In this document: piece after piece, positions 10,658 through 22,720 of the stretch
How positions within the stretch are numbered: position 1 is the first letter of the stretch
Layout of the letters: every line of letters starts with the position of its first letter
NCBI GenBank assembly: GCA_032164245.1
Contig: JAVMKO010000002.1
Span: forward strand, 178,318,920-178,382,919
Direction of reading: 5' to 3'
Source: Sternotherus odoratus
Taxonomy: Eukaryota; Chordata; Testudines; Kinosternidae
DNA: 64,000 nt
Translations under genes and position numbers: made by a program
The notes under the pieces: generated by a model
What the model was told of the DNA's origin: nothing
The model's database searches: none
Seen by the model: only the letters and a program-made list of their open reading frames with translations

Positions 10658-10922
10658 GGTATGTTTACATTGAAGCTGGGAGTGAGAGTCCCAGCCTGAG
10701 TGGACAGATTTGTCGTAGCAGGTCTTGTGTTAGTGGCTCAAAATAGCGGTGTGGACATTACAGCTCTGGTAGACTTGGACCCAGGGTGCAGGGAGGTCCG
10801 AGCTCAAGCCTCCTTCAGTGCTGCAATGTCCACACAATTTTTTGTGCACTAGCGCAAGCCCCGCTAACACAAGTCTGTCTACCCTGTTGGCAGGCTTACT
10901 CCTAGCTGCACTGTAGACATGT
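10658..10922. mobile_element. Harbinger-like MITE with tatgt(c/t)tacA(c/t)tg ends
   Basis: The left end ggtatgtttacattgaagct and the reverse complement of the right end (catgtctacagtgcagctag) align over about 28 bases, including the following gggagtgag/aggagtaag. The interior is moderately GC-rich without a frame of note. The ends resemble the gggtatgtctatactgcag start of the Harbinger relic at 987, so this could be a non-autonomous relative. I could not find a clear target duplication. Confidence 0.6.
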
Positions 10923-13900
10923 TCAGAATTAGTTCACTGTGAAACGTTCAGGCATCCTTGCCATTCTTTTTAAGCTAGAGAACAGCTGTGATAAATTATA
11001 TGCTCATCTGATTTTTTTTCCACAACATTGTTCATTACAGTGAGCACTCATTCCATTGGATGGTTTTGTTCTGGTAAGCAGTGTGAATTCTGCTTGGTGC
11101 AGCAATAAATCTCGAACAAACATTTTGTAGTTATAAAATATATGGAACAGCTTTTGTAGCTGCTAGCTGTCAGGCAATTCTGATCTGAATAAGGGCCCCT
11201 TTAAAAAAATTAAAGTGGCATCCATATAAGGCCAAACTATGGGACAGATTGCACATTAGCACCTTGACGTGAGGGACGTTAGCCCCCCCACAAACTCCTG
11301 CATGGCCTCTACTCCTCCTGACACCCACTGGGGGGTGGGGGTGGGGGTGGGGGCAGGGAGTGGGTGGAGCCTGTTCCTTCTGTCAATTTTTATCTGGGTC
11401 ATAGGGCCATGGCTTGTCATTTATTATATAGAAAGTTATCTCCTATCATGTTGTTGGATTTGTGGCGGTAGACACTCAATCCTACATGGAAATTAATGGT
11501 CCCCTGTATGTGCATAAGGTTCACCTATGAGGATCTGATGGTAGAGTTAGAGCCAACGTGTTTGATATAATGAATAAAACCTACACTCAAACTGATGTCA
11601 GAAAAAAATAAATCATTTTGATATGTTTTGATATGAGAGCACACTACAGACTTGTTTAGCATATAGAACATTTTGCATTATGTAGTACTTGTTTTCTTTT
11701 TTACATTTTTAAAATGTTGATTTCTATATTCACTTTAAAACTTGATTTAAATTCCGTATGCCTTTTTGTTTTTAGAACTGCGCCTTACCAATAAATGTTC
11801 CTTGCAGATTCTTCAGTTTATAGCACAGAATACTACTTTTTTATTAGTAATTGCACTGCAGATTATGATGTGGTGGGAAAAAAAATCTATTCTTTTCTTA
11901 AGGCATAAAACCAAGTTCCTGTCTGTTTTGCGGATGTTAAAAATCCCTTGACAGTCAAGGAAGAAGAGTGGGAGTATTAACTCTCAGAAACCCTTGGCTA
12001 AGTACCCATGAAAAGAGTCTTTCTCCTCCCAACACAGGGGACTAAACTTGTTAAAATGCTCACTGTGAGAGGAGCACTTTAATAAATAAAATACATTTAA
12101 GAGTATATTCTTTGGAGCAGGAGGAGAGCAATGGGAATCAAATCCAGCCTATTATCTCCTTTGAGAGTGATTACAGAGTAGGACAGTTTATTTGAGGATT
12201 TGCCTGAGTCTCTAAGCATAAACTGCTATGGAAGTAATGACTGCATAGATTTTTTTTTCATACCTATTTTTACATTTTACACCTGTGGGGAGAAGTCTTG
12301 TATGTATTTTTTTTCTCCAGAAGATTTTTTTTTAAAAAAAACTAAAACACTAAATCAAAGGCAGTATCAAAAAATCAAAAAAGTCTCGGATCAGATGTAG
12401 AAAAGAAAAGTAGCTTGCATTATTTTAAATTGCGAGAGCTTTTAGTCAAATTCATTGTGCTAAGTAGTTATTTAAAATTATTAGTGTCTCTCATTAAAAT
12501 AAAAAGGTCTTGCAGTGAAATTTCACTCGTTACAGCCTGTGAAATGGTTTAATATGTTTTCACTGTAGGTTTTTTAGGACTTTGTCAAACTAATGGTTTT
12601 CCTGAAGGAGATCTTCTGAGGTTAAAGCATTTCTAAAACTTAGTATACCTTCTCAGGATGCAATTTGCTATTCGTTAGAATTCTGGAGCAGCTCTTTGAA
12701 ATTATCAGTTATCTTAGATGACATAGGGCTGACAGATAACAGGAGTTATAGCTACTGTGCCTAACAGAATTGATGGACACCCCTCACTGGAACTGGGGGC
12801 TTTTGTGTGCTCTGGTTGTTAAGACAAACACAAAATGCTTCTGCCAAGAGGGGCCGCCCTACAGAGCTGTGGATAGATGTTGTTATTTTTAAGAAGAAGC
12901 CCTCTGGTGATATAACAGGGCTGACCCTGTTAGTGGGGGCTTCATAAATCTTTCTCAACTGAAAGTTCCTGGCCGTGCAGGTTGGAGGGTGGACAAAAGA
13001 ATCAAAAGAGCCAGGATGTGAAGTCTCTGTACTGTACATGTGAGGATTGCCTATGGGACTTTGCAATAATATAACAATAGCCAAGATTGCAAGGCACAGC
13101 TTCAGTTCGCTGCCTGCTTTCAACTGCTTCTAATAACAGCTTTAATTTTACATTCCTCATGTTATTCCACATAAAATCTCAAAGTTACAGTGGTTCTTTT
13201 CAAAGTTTTAAAGAAAAGCCCAGAAATCTTTTATAGCCTCTCTCTCTTAGCAAGCAACTCTATTAAGAAGCGGTGGCCAGAATGTAAAAAGAGGTAATGG
13301 CTGGAATATAAATGATGGTGACATGTGTGATTCTCCATATTTTAGGAGGTTCCCACTATCCCATGTTGAAAAGAATTTAATGAAATTTAAAATCTGTCTG
13401 TCTACAGTGGATATTTATCATCCCCATGTTAATGTTTGTTAATCATTTACTTGGAGATTTACAGTACAGTAGCTACTGAAATGTGAATAATGAAGCCTTT
13501 CTTGGACGAAGCTGATGAAATACCAACCCTATAGCCCAGAATCAAGCTGTGTAACCACCTAGTGATCCCAGAACAAATATAATCTCTTACTCCATCTAAT
13601 GAAGCCATGGGCAGGCAGAATCATTTGCCAGCTGCAAACAGGTGACATCACAAACAGAACCTGCAATTTTTAGTTCCAAATACAGGACTTTGGCCATTTC
13701 AGTTAGCGTGCAGAGGTGGACAGGGGTTTTTGCCTGGCTGCAGGCACCAACTAGAGGCCGACGTAGTCCCCAATTCTGAGCTGTAGTTCAGCCCCTTTAC
13801 ACCTTTCCATGTGGGACATAGGAACGGAAGCCAGGTGTGTCCTCTTAGTCACCAAATATATCTGGTGCCAGGGGTTTTCTGTGTGGCAGAGGGCTCTTGA

Positions 13901-14514
13901 ATTAGTTCTACACTGCCTCTTCCAGACATGACATAGAGGTGTGCCTGGAATTCTCTGAGCTCTGGCTAATCTGGATCACGGGTGACCTCAGAGCATGCCA
14001 GTGCAGACACTACAAGATAGAATAACTTACATTAAGGGCTGTTCTGGTCCTTGGCAAGCCCAGAATTTTGGAAACACAAAGGTGATATAAAGTTACCTGG
14101 GCTACCTTCCTAACGGACTATGCCTCCTGCAAGGCATGATGCAGAATCTGCCCCTATATCCGGTCTCTTTTTCATCCCCCAGCTCTGGCCATTTGCTATA
14201 TATTCCTTATCTTTAGGAGAAGTGCTTGGATGTGGATAGTTAGAGCAGCTCTTAATGGAATGCATTTGATATCTCAGCACCTCTCAGGAAAAGATTAAGA
14301 ATGCTACAACAAATATAAAGTTGATGATATTGCATACTATCTGTAAATAAATAGGAGAGCTCTCATTAATAAAGTGCTGCGTGTGGAGGCATTGAAGTCA
14401 GTAGGTACCAGTTGGCTCAAACAGGCTCTCTGAATTTCAGATAATCCCCCCCCCTCCCCCACGCGCACAGCTCAAACCTTCTTGGTGCGACTTATCACAC
14501 CGATTTTTGCCCTG
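10923..14514. other. Long unassigned stretch with a G-run
   Basis: No credible exon. A 120-codon minus-strand frame at 12761-13123 begins with TTG rather than ATG and has no domain. The region 13600-14150 is richer in GC and may hold old repeat sequence I cannot name. A C-run lies near 14444-14460. Confidence 0.4.
11330..11367 (+). repeat. G-rich tract, potential G-quadruplex
   Basis: Four or more runs of five or six G are separated by single T, followed by GGG runs. This satisfies the usual G3+N1-7 pattern for a four-stranded structure on the plus strand. No gene start is visible nearby, so a regulatory role is not supported. Confidence 0.6.
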
Positions 14515-14600
14515 GTGTGCTTCTACTGATTTCATCTGAGTTACTCCTCATTTACACACTGGTGTAATTGAAATTAGGGTCAGGCCCCTTGTGACTGCAG
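14515..14600. repeat. Old dispersed repeat with ttacac..gtgtaa core
   Basis: Sequence such as catctgagttactcctcattt and acactggtgtaattg resembles other short stretches in the window (15845-15990, 20850-20935, 32100-32180, 41480-41550). I read these as an old reptile/amniote short repeat; the family name is not known to me. Confidence 0.4.
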
Positions 14601-14667
14601 ATCTGGGAAAAGACCCTAGGGTGCATGTAAACGTGTAGGCCCAGATCCTCTAAGGTATTTAGTAAAT

Positions 14668-14960
14668 AAGAGAAGGAGTACTTGTGGCACCTTAGAGACT
14701 AACCAGTTTATTTCAGCATAAGCTTTTGTGGGCTATAGCTCACTTCGTCGGATGCATAGAATGGAACAGAAGTAAGATGTGTATATATATATACACAGAA
14801 AGCAAAAAAAAAAAAAGATGTACATTACCATATCAATTCTCAGAGGCTGTTTAATTTGGATGGGCCATTATCAGCAGGAGGAAAAAACCTTTGGGTACCT
14901 TTGAGGAGCTGGGCCACAGAGCTGGCATTTAAAGTTAATGATAAGAGTCTCATTGTATTC
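14668..14960 (-). mobile_element. Penelope-like element end, minus strand
   Basis: Reverse-complemented, the segment reads gcttatgctgaaataaact, ggttagtctctaaggtgcca, then caagtactccttctctt, which is the abundant end of a turtle repeat. The same block occurs twice at 33596-33829. Upstream in the element lie ttccattctatgcatccga and a TATA microsatellite (about 14785-14800), again as expected. I attribute it to a Penelope-like retroelement from its hammerhead-like core and its inverted insertion style. An alternative is a SINE. The far end near 14960 is approximate. Confidence 0.6.
14713..14751 (-). other. Hammerhead-ribozyme-like core, degenerate
   Basis: On the minus strand: CCGACGA, a hairpin with arms GUGAGC and GCCCAC around UAUA, then CAAAGC and UUAUGCUGA. 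A canonical hammerhead has CUGANGA, stem II, GAAA, a short stem III, then an NUH cleavage site. This copy has two changes in the first box (U to C twice), CAAA for GAAA, and G where H is needed at the cleavage position. It is therefore a dead relative at best. Confidence 0.4.
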
Positions 14961-16485
14961 AGCAGGCATTGGGTTAGTTAGACTGAAAAAGCATATGGAT
15001 GGATCTTTTGTATGATTGATGTGCTGTGGCTAGTTTTCCTTTCCATTTTAACATTTCGGCATCCCATTATTCCACAAATGCAGAATTTACATATTTTGCC
15101 TTCATGTAAATCATAGCGAAAACAAACAAGCAGCTCTTGTTTGGAATTTAAGTAGAGTTCTTGCATGAGTTTTGCTCAAGAATGCAAATGCACACGGCTA
15201 ATAAAATAAAATTGATATAAAACTTCACTAGGATTCCCTTTCAGAAACCCAATTGTCAGTGAGATCTCATTCTGTGTCTTATATCTCAATGGTGGGAATT
15301 GGGGGAGGAAAGGAAAACAAAATGGGAACCTTTGGAAAGAAATAGTGTTGAAAACACCCTATTTAGCTAATATCTACTTATGAGCTGCATTTTGCCACAA
15401 ATACAATATTTAGATGTGAAAGACTGGGACGAAAATGATACCACTGACTCTACTATGCATGTCATTCCACATTTGCTTCCACAAGGTAACAAATTCTATT
15501 GTTACATGTCAGAAAAAATGTGGAGATAAATTTGTTAAGCTCTAAATGGAAGTAATGGAACTTATATCTATGCCACCGACCACCTTCACATCAAAGTTCA
15601 CAGAGGGTACATGGGAAAAGAATTTGGCCCATTATTTTTTTGCAATAAGGAATCACTACAGCCCTGTGCTATTCAGTCTGAACCAAGAAGTTAAAAAAAC
15701 TCACTATTTGTATCTGCACAGTGCAAGATTAGTGACATGCAAAATGAAATGAGGTTACTATACTCACACTAACTGGTTCGTTAAGGCAGAAGACAAGAAC
15801 AAGAATACTAGAAAGGGTTGTTACATTAGTAACATGCGAGGCACTTGGCCAAATTCTGATCTCTTTTAAACTCGTATGAATATGGAATAACTGCTTTGAC
15901 TTGAATGGACTTATTTTGGATTTACACTAATGTATCTGAGCACAGAGTTTGTCCCTGTGGAGTTACTCTGGATTTGCACCAATGTAACAAGGATTGGAAT
16001 TTGCCTACTGTATGATCCTGTGTGTCACCCGACTCTCTGTTACCAGCTGGCATGTGTGGTTCTCTCATGCTGCAGGTAGAATTTTCTTGTTTTAGAAGCT
16101 GGGGACCTTTCATAAGATGTGTAATAATCAATAAATCATGTGCTCGTTTTGGCTGTTCCTCATATCAAGTCGTATTTCTGTGTGTCAATGCCCAGACTGA
16201 TATGGTTCATGTGTTTTTGTTGTTGTACCTTGTCAGGTTCTTAGAGCAAGTTTGAGTTGTGTTTTGGTGCATAGTAAGTTAGAAAAATCAATTTGCCTTT
16301 CCTTCTGCCAAAAGAAGGAAATGAAATGAGCAATTCAACAGAAAACTTCACTTACCAAACACCTGTGGTTACACGGTATCTGTGTCTTTGCTAAGGAATA
16401 ATCGCTAGTAAAATGTGCAAGTTAAACAAACTGCATTCTTGGTAAGAAATATTCATTACCTGTGAGTCAGTTAACAGTTAGCCAC
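14961..16485. other. Unassigned sequence with one old repeat
   Basis: No gene is visible. At 15845-15990 there is an imperfect old repeat (gaataactgctttgacttgaa, then gttactctggatttgcacc and caatgtaacaaggatt) of the ttacac/gtgtaa type described at 14515. Confidence 0.4.
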
Positions 16486-16489
16486 ATAA

Positions 16490-16625
16490 GCCTAGATTTT
16501 TAAAGTTATTTAAGCATTTATGTGCTAAGCATTGCAATGCCTAACTGATTTAGGGACCAAATATAATTTTCAAGAGGGATTTAGGCACTTGATTCTAAAT
16601 CCCATCAAATGTTTATTTTTAGATG
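16490..16625. repeat. Old dispersed repeat with taggcac motifs
   Basis: Blocks such as gcctagatttttaaagttat, gggaccaaatataattttca and gatttaggcacttgattc resemble a common reptile repeat with taggcacctaa cores. It is diverged and has no frame. The family assignment is from memory. Confidence 0.4.
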
Positions 16626-16629
16626 GATA

Positions 16630-19600
16630 TCTGAGGACTTACATTTTTTTAATATAAGAATTGAATGTACAAGAGCCAATTTTCATAGTACACTGGAGAG
16701 AATGGCCAGCAGTTTAATTTCTTCCACTTTTATACACTGCATATTTGATTGAGGTTTCATATAAAATAAATTAACCCCTTAAACAGAGATGTTAAGGTGT
16801 CCTAGCATCAGTTTTCAAAAACACATACGTTCAGTAAATGAAGTACTCAGAAAAAGCAGATAAGTCAGGATCAAATTTCCTGTACCCACCCAATACATTG
16901 TTCAGTAAGAAAGTAGGAAGGAGGCACCATAATAGATGTAAGATACAGATGATTTTGGTATACTTTATATCTAATGATTAGATAGCGAACTGAAAAGAGA
17001 GGCCATTGTGATTTAATCAAAATAATTGCTTGAAATTTAAATGCTGTTACACACAAGTAATTTTTTATTAAAATTGACATGAGAGTCTGCATTTAATATA
17101 AAAAACAGGCCCTTTTTCTGGCATAGGAGTGAGAACAGTATTGTGATCAGTGATGACAGCTCATGACATGTCCAGTGTCATAAAATCCGATGGTTGTTTT
17201 GGCTGGTTGGCTGGCTTCATGCAGCAAATTCCACAGGATTTTGTACCCATTGACTACCGGTGAAGGTCTGAGGTTAATCAGCAGAAAAAAAATCAACATT
17301 CAACATATTATGTGCATATGCTGTGTTCTACTGTTTTTTGTAAAGTTTATTTTTTACTTTCATTTTTTTCACCAGTAAATATTTCACTACCTGAACCAGA
17401 ATAACTTCAGCAACCAATTTTTAAAAATTTGTATGTTGCATTTTAAAATGTTAGCTGAGTATAAACGTAGAAGTGTGTGAAAGTTTATTGGGCTGCATTT
17501 ATTTTAATACATTCTCAGTAGCTGATCTTAGATTTAAAAACAATACTGGTTTCACTGAGGTATGAAATTTCCTTCTTTAGAGGCCTCTCATTTCGTTGTT
17601 CACATTACACTATAAAATAAGAGATTTCCTTTTTTCTTTGCCTCTAAGCATTGGCACAAAGTTTTTTTTCTGAATGCTTAGGAAATGGTCTAATGCACAC
17701 TTTAAATTCTCTGTCACACTTGATACTCCCAAGTATCTCACAAGTACTTGCATAAATAGGAGTTACTGTATATAAATTTATAAAACGGAGAATACTAGAT
17801 CTAGAGCTGAGTTCACGTGTTTAGTTCAGGAAATGGCTAAATTCTACTGAAGTAAAATTGCTGGCTAATTGTAATTGTAGGCTTAATCTTAATCTGTTTG
17901 TATGAACCTCTCAACTGCAGTATCTCAGCACATTATAAACAACATTAAAAATATTCTTACAATCCCTGTATTACTACAGTTCCTATGGACACATTGTAGA
18001 CAAGAAGAAATAGCATTATTGTAAATATATATTTTAGTGGAATATTTGGTAAAATATAACCCATAACTTTTTTTTCTGGGTAAATGGAAGTCTAAGCAAA
18101 TTCTAATGGTACATTGCTTTGTCAAAAATCCTGTATTGTTCAAATAATCGTGATTATCTTCTGCAATACAGGTTTATATCAGGTATTTGAACTTCCTATA
18201 TAGTCTACTTTTTAAACATTTGCTATAGAAAAAATCACTGTTATAAGCTAAAATTTAGTGGATCGTATAACGGTAAGATTAGGACAAATTTTATGTGTGC
18301 AAATTAGTGGGCATACAGAGTATGCACCAAATAATCAACAAAACCTATACTCAGGACCAGAAAATGTTCTTAAATTGATCAGTTTCACTCTTTGGATTTT
18401 AGGACATCCCTTGTCTTGTAGCCAGAGAGACTTGGACATAGGTGGCGTGTGTGTAGATCGTGTTCCAAGAGCATATTGTGGCCTTCAGATCTTCCTGAGC
18501 TGTTTTAAATGCACTTGTAATTGACGTTGTTGGTTGCAAGGAATCCTTGGCTTTGTGTGGATGCATAATAGTATCTCTACAGTGTGGCCAAAGGAAAGTG
18601 TGGGAGAGTGGGTGGGTTTTTAGATGTGGTAAGATGACTCAAGGGAAGCTGCCTCATTGCTTACATGGCAAATGAGCTGATTATTATCACTAAAACACCT
18701 GCACATATGTCCTCACACAAATAATTTAAATATAAAACAAAACAAAGTGCCACACAATACAACCACTTTAATATAGCACAAATGCATGGCTCTGACAAAC
18801 TTCTTTTTTAATATGTTTCAAATAAGTTATATATTGCCCCTTTTCCGTTACTTTCAAAATGGTGCATGGAGTTTTAACTGCACAACTCCAGTTGACACTG
18901 GGAGGCTTCCTCAGTGCTGAATTTTAAGAGGACTTTTATCTTGCTGGTATTACTTATGTTATTTCACAAGTATTTCTTCCAGCATGTATAGGCACAATGC
19001 CAAAGTTACTAGCTGTTCTGTAGCAACACACAATTAAAGACATATACGGACTACTAATGTGTATATTTATTCTATACAAATTGAAATAGGATCATTTGTC
19101 TTCCAAGAGATGCTGGACACTGTTCCAAGGGGGACTTCTGAATTACCAAAGGTTTCAGCTTGGTATTGCTGACTTTCATGCTAGAGATGGGTAACTCTGA
19201 GATGCATTTTAATATTGACAATGTAAAATGATCCAGTGTTAGTGAGGTCTGCAGAAAAAGTAAGAAAAACAGGATCTGAGCCAACAAACCTCTCCAGATT
19301 TAGTGAATAATATTTTCAGAAAATCGCCAGATCTGATCTCCAGAAGTCAGTGTGCATAATTTGGAATTACCCTATTTCAAAGGAAGCAAAATAAAAATGA
19401 TACCAATTTTTTAATGTATTTTTTTGTTTAATCTATAAAATAAATCCTTTTTTATGGTTGCAATAGGAGAAACTGCATTTATTTCCTTTGTCTCAGGAAA
19501 ATGATAAACTACAGACTTGCTAGGCATCCAAGGCTTTACAAATGAATCATTACAATTAAGAAAACAAAACATTCTCCAAAAATTCCAGGAGCCTGATATC

Positions 19601-20640
19601 TCAAAGAAGAATTAAGAGACTTACAAACTGGGGCAAAGTAATCTGCAGAAGGAAAAGGGAGATTTCCCTGCTCTCACCAGGGAAGGGTTTTTCTTTAATT
19701 GTCTACAGGTAAAAATATGGGGAAAAAGTCTTCAGAGCCATTCAGCCAAGACCAGCTGCAATCCAATAGCAGAAATAGCTCTTACAGTAATATCACATCA
19801 ATAGTCCGGGTGGGAGTTGAACATGACAATCTACTGAGAGTTGGATCCCTTATTCTGCTTCTACCTGCCCCCGAGCATAGCTGTACGAGGAGTGCTCCTA
19901 TAGAAGACTCAGTTTAGGACCATTCAGCGCAGCTTTGTATGGCCCTCTGCAAATCCAGATACCTCCTCTTTTGTAGTATAACCGCACTAGTTACACTGCC
20001 AGAGAGACTTGGAGAGGTGCAGAGCAAGGGTGTGGATTTTCCTCTAGTGTAAGAGCAGAGTATTACGTCAGTGAGGAGCAGAGGTAGAAGTATAATTTCA
20101 TGTCTCCCACTTCTGTTTTTAATCCATGAGACTTGTGTTTTTAGCATCACCAACACAACTTCCATGTGTTACTTTTTTGAAAATGTGAGTTTATGCATGA
20201 GTAGCTTTTTTTTTTGCACACTTTACTGCAAATAATCTTCAATCCTTGAAATGATATGAAATTCCCAGTTTCAGGGGAGTAACGGTTGCAAAATTATTCA
20301 AATGAACTTGGTGAAAATAATCACAGTAATTTTTGAAGATATTTCCATCAATATTGCTCTGTTTTATTTTGAATGTGAACATTTTCTATGCAATTTCAAC
20401 TAAAATCTGGGATTTGTGAGGGTTTTTTTGTTTTGTGTTTGCTCAGCTGTTTTTTTTTTTGAGAGTGAGTTTAAGCTAGTTTGCTGCTGTTCTATTTAAA
20501 AAGTGTCACTGAGTTTTAACTTTCGTCATTTGATTACCCACCAGAGATATGCAGAAAGGACTTCAAATTAATATCTCCTCTGAAAAATGGCATCTCTTTG
20601 AACATACACTGCTGGATTCCTTCTTCCCTTTGTACTGTGT
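16630..20640. other. Long unassigned AT-rich stretch
   Basis: Four kilobases without a recognisable gene or repeat. Frames of 60-90 codons occur on both strands but lack domains. Nothing supports exon borders. Such smooth AT-rich sequence could include conserved non-coding elements, which cannot be seen without alignment. Confidence 0.45.
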
Positions 20641-20641
20641 A

Positions 20642-20686
20642 TTTCAACATTTGAAAAAGTATGTTTCAACATTTGAAAAAGTATAT
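20642..20686. repeat. 22-bp tandem duplication
   Basis: The unit tttcaacatttgaaaaagta plus two bases occurs twice head to tail with no or one mismatch. A recent slippage or short duplication in AT-rich sequence. Confidence 0.9.
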
Positions 20687-20849
20687 TTAGAAAAGTTTTT
20701 CGCACTGCAGAGTATTGCAAATTAACATGAAGCTTTTAGACAAACAGCTCTGTAATATATCAGCCACATAGAACAATGTTGAAGTAATATTTCTGGTCTG
20801 ATTTAAACCTACCAAAGCAAGGAAATTCAGAGCAGCTTCTCCAAATTCA

Positions 20850-20935
20850 AACTGGAGCCCCGATTCACCCCCTATTCAGTGGTTACACTGGTGTAAAACT
20901 GGAACAATTTGATGGGGGATTAGGCCCAGGGACTC
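20850..20935. repeat. Old dispersed repeat, ttacactggtgtaa core
   Basis: Contains gattcaccccctattcagtg, then gttacactggtgtaaaact. It matches the pattern of the other ttacac/gtgtaa stretches. There is no coding potential. Confidence 0.4.
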
Positions 20936-20939
20936 CAAA

Positions 20940-21994
20940 TTTTAACTCTCAAATAAATAGTAACAACACAAAAATAATCCCCACCCCCTAACAAATAAGT
21001 CATATTTGTGAAGACTGGTTAAAACTACACTGTTTGTGACAGTTCTTTAGCATAACCACCTGCAACCTTCTCTATGATGGAGGTAAATCTGTTATTCTAC
21101 TCCTCCTAGATTGTCTTGACTGACAATGAGGATTCTCCGCTATTTTAGACCTTTTCAAGAGATGAATGCCTTTCCCTATCAGTAGGTACAGGGTGCCTGC
21201 CTCTGTTGCTTCTTGTAATCTTTCTGAGCAGCAGAAGACTCTGATTACATGCTGGGAGGGGTTACTAGCACTTAGGGGGACTCTTTGTCACTTCTGCAAT
21301 TCCAGACTAACACGATTACCTCTCTGATTCCTAATAAGAATAGAATTTTTCAGATATGAAAAAAGCCCAACCTGAATCCCACATTGTGATTTTCCTATCA
21401 CCTCACATCTGGAATGTGTAAGTTGCTCAACCATAACTCCTGTTCTGGTGGAATGTGCGAGTGAAAAAGTGCATTTGTCAGGGAGAGGGAGTAGAGTTGG
21501 CACTCATACAGGCATTTCTGGTGCTTTTGTTCAACTTAGGCTTTTTCATAAAGAAAAAACAAAGAAAATTATCAATAGCTGTTTACCAAAATCCATAATT
21601 GCTCAAGTGCACACAGCTGGCCTGTAATAAGGATTGACTGCACTCTGTGTTGTCCAGTACACTTACACAGTTTTTTCTTTTAAACAATCAAAGTGCATTG
21701 GTACTGGGATACACCATGATTTTGGGCACTGACTAGCATTTTTGTAGTTCTGGATAAATTATCAAAGGTGCCATTGAGTCATAGTCTCCATTCGCAGTCC
21801 ATTACACAAAACTCAGAGAATTTCAGTAGTAGTACTTGAATGCCAAATTGGCAATACATTGCATGGATTGAAACAAAAAACTAAAGGTAAAACATTGCCT
21901 TCCAACAATATCAAAGCTTAAAGTTATTACATTGTACAGTACACTGGAAAACAGACATGCCCTAGAAAGTCAAATGCAAACGTTACAGACAAAA
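20940..21994. other. Unassigned sequence
   Basis: No gene or repeat I can name. A minus-strand frame at 21288-21503 has no domain. Confidence 0.45.
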
Positions 21995-22284
21995 TCTATA
22001 TATATAAAAGTCAAGTGGTGTATGTATGTGTGTATGTATGTATGTATGACTGCGAAGTCCTCCCGCACCGTTTGAGCCAGAGACTTGAATTTTGGTACAG
22101 TGAGGGGTCTTGGGGTCTAGATGCTGGTAAGGGTCGAAAAATTTTCGGATCTCACCTCTGACGCCCCCCAGGGGTGAAAGTCTTTCAGGGCCAATCACAT
22201 CAACTGGGCAGTTAGGTGGTGATGATGTCATAATACCCCCCTCCAACAGACACCTCACTCGCTCAGCTCACCCCTCCCTCCTCC

Positions 22285-22472
22285 AACGGAACCCCGGAGA
22301 TCCCTCAGTTCTCTGCCCCTCCCACCTCCCCAACGGAACCCCGGAGATCCCTCAGTTCTCTGCCCCTCCCCCCTCCCGAACGGAACCCCGGAGATCACTC
22401 AGTTCTCTGCCCCTCCCCCCTCCCCAACGGAACCCCGGACTACATCAGCCCTGTGCCCCCCCCACCTGCGAA
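22285..22472. repeat. 47-bp minisatellite inside the Helitron
   Basis: The motif aacggaaccccgga begins at 22285, 22332, 22379 and 22426, giving an exact 47-base period. The first three units (gatccctcagttctctgccc in the middle) are almost identical and the fourth is diverged. Confidence 0.92.
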
Positions 22473-22499
22473 GGTCCCCGGAATCCCTCGGCTCTGGGC

Positions 22500-22680
22500 C
22501 CCCTCCTCCCCTGCGATGGATCCCAGTTGGGTTTGGTGGGACGGTAAGTGAGGTGGGGGTGTCGGATTCGGTCGGGGGGTGAGGTGGGGGTTTCGGGGGT
22601 GGGAAGGTGTCGGGGTGGGTGAGGGGTGAGGTGTGGGTGTTGGCTTTGGTCAGGGGGTGTCAGCTGTCTGCCACCTCCCC
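22500..22680 (+). repeat. G-rich segment of the Helitron
   Basis: Dense runs such as ggtgggggt and gggggtgggaa on the plus strand meet simple quadruplex criteria. The segment also produces a spurious proline-rich minus-strand frame at 22445-22711. Confidence 0.6.
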
Positions 22681-22720
22681 ACCTCCGACTGACCCGAGCA
22701 GCGCCGGGCACTTATGCTAG

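Larger units (their letters stand above)
21995..22720 (+). mobile_element. Non-autonomous Helitron, 726 bp
   Basis: Helitrons move by rolling-circle replication using a Rep/helicase supplied by a full-length relative and insert between A and T without target duplication. This element starts TCTATATATATAAAAGTCAA at 21995, directly after A. It ends CTAG at 22717-22720, directly before T. A short hairpin with arms CCCG (22693-22696) and CGGG (22705-22708) sits eight bases before CTAG. These three marks together are diagnostic. There is no Rep or helicase frame. The interior holds a TGTA-rich microsatellite (22019-22049), a 47-bp minisatellite and a G-rich segment. The element is much more GC-rich than both flanks. 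Confidence 0.9.

Noticed and set aside
12761..13123. 120-codon minus-strand frame with an apparent signal peptide
   Set aside because: The frame begins with TTG, not ATG; the signal-like part lies before the first ATG, and no splice signals or known family were recognised.
22285..22472. CRISPR-like array
   Set aside because: The units are head-to-tail with no unique spacers; it is a minisatellite inside a eukaryotic Helitron.
22445..22711. 88-codon minus-strand proline-rich frame
   Set aside because: Frame across the C/G-rich half of the Helitron; simple-sequence composition and no domain.
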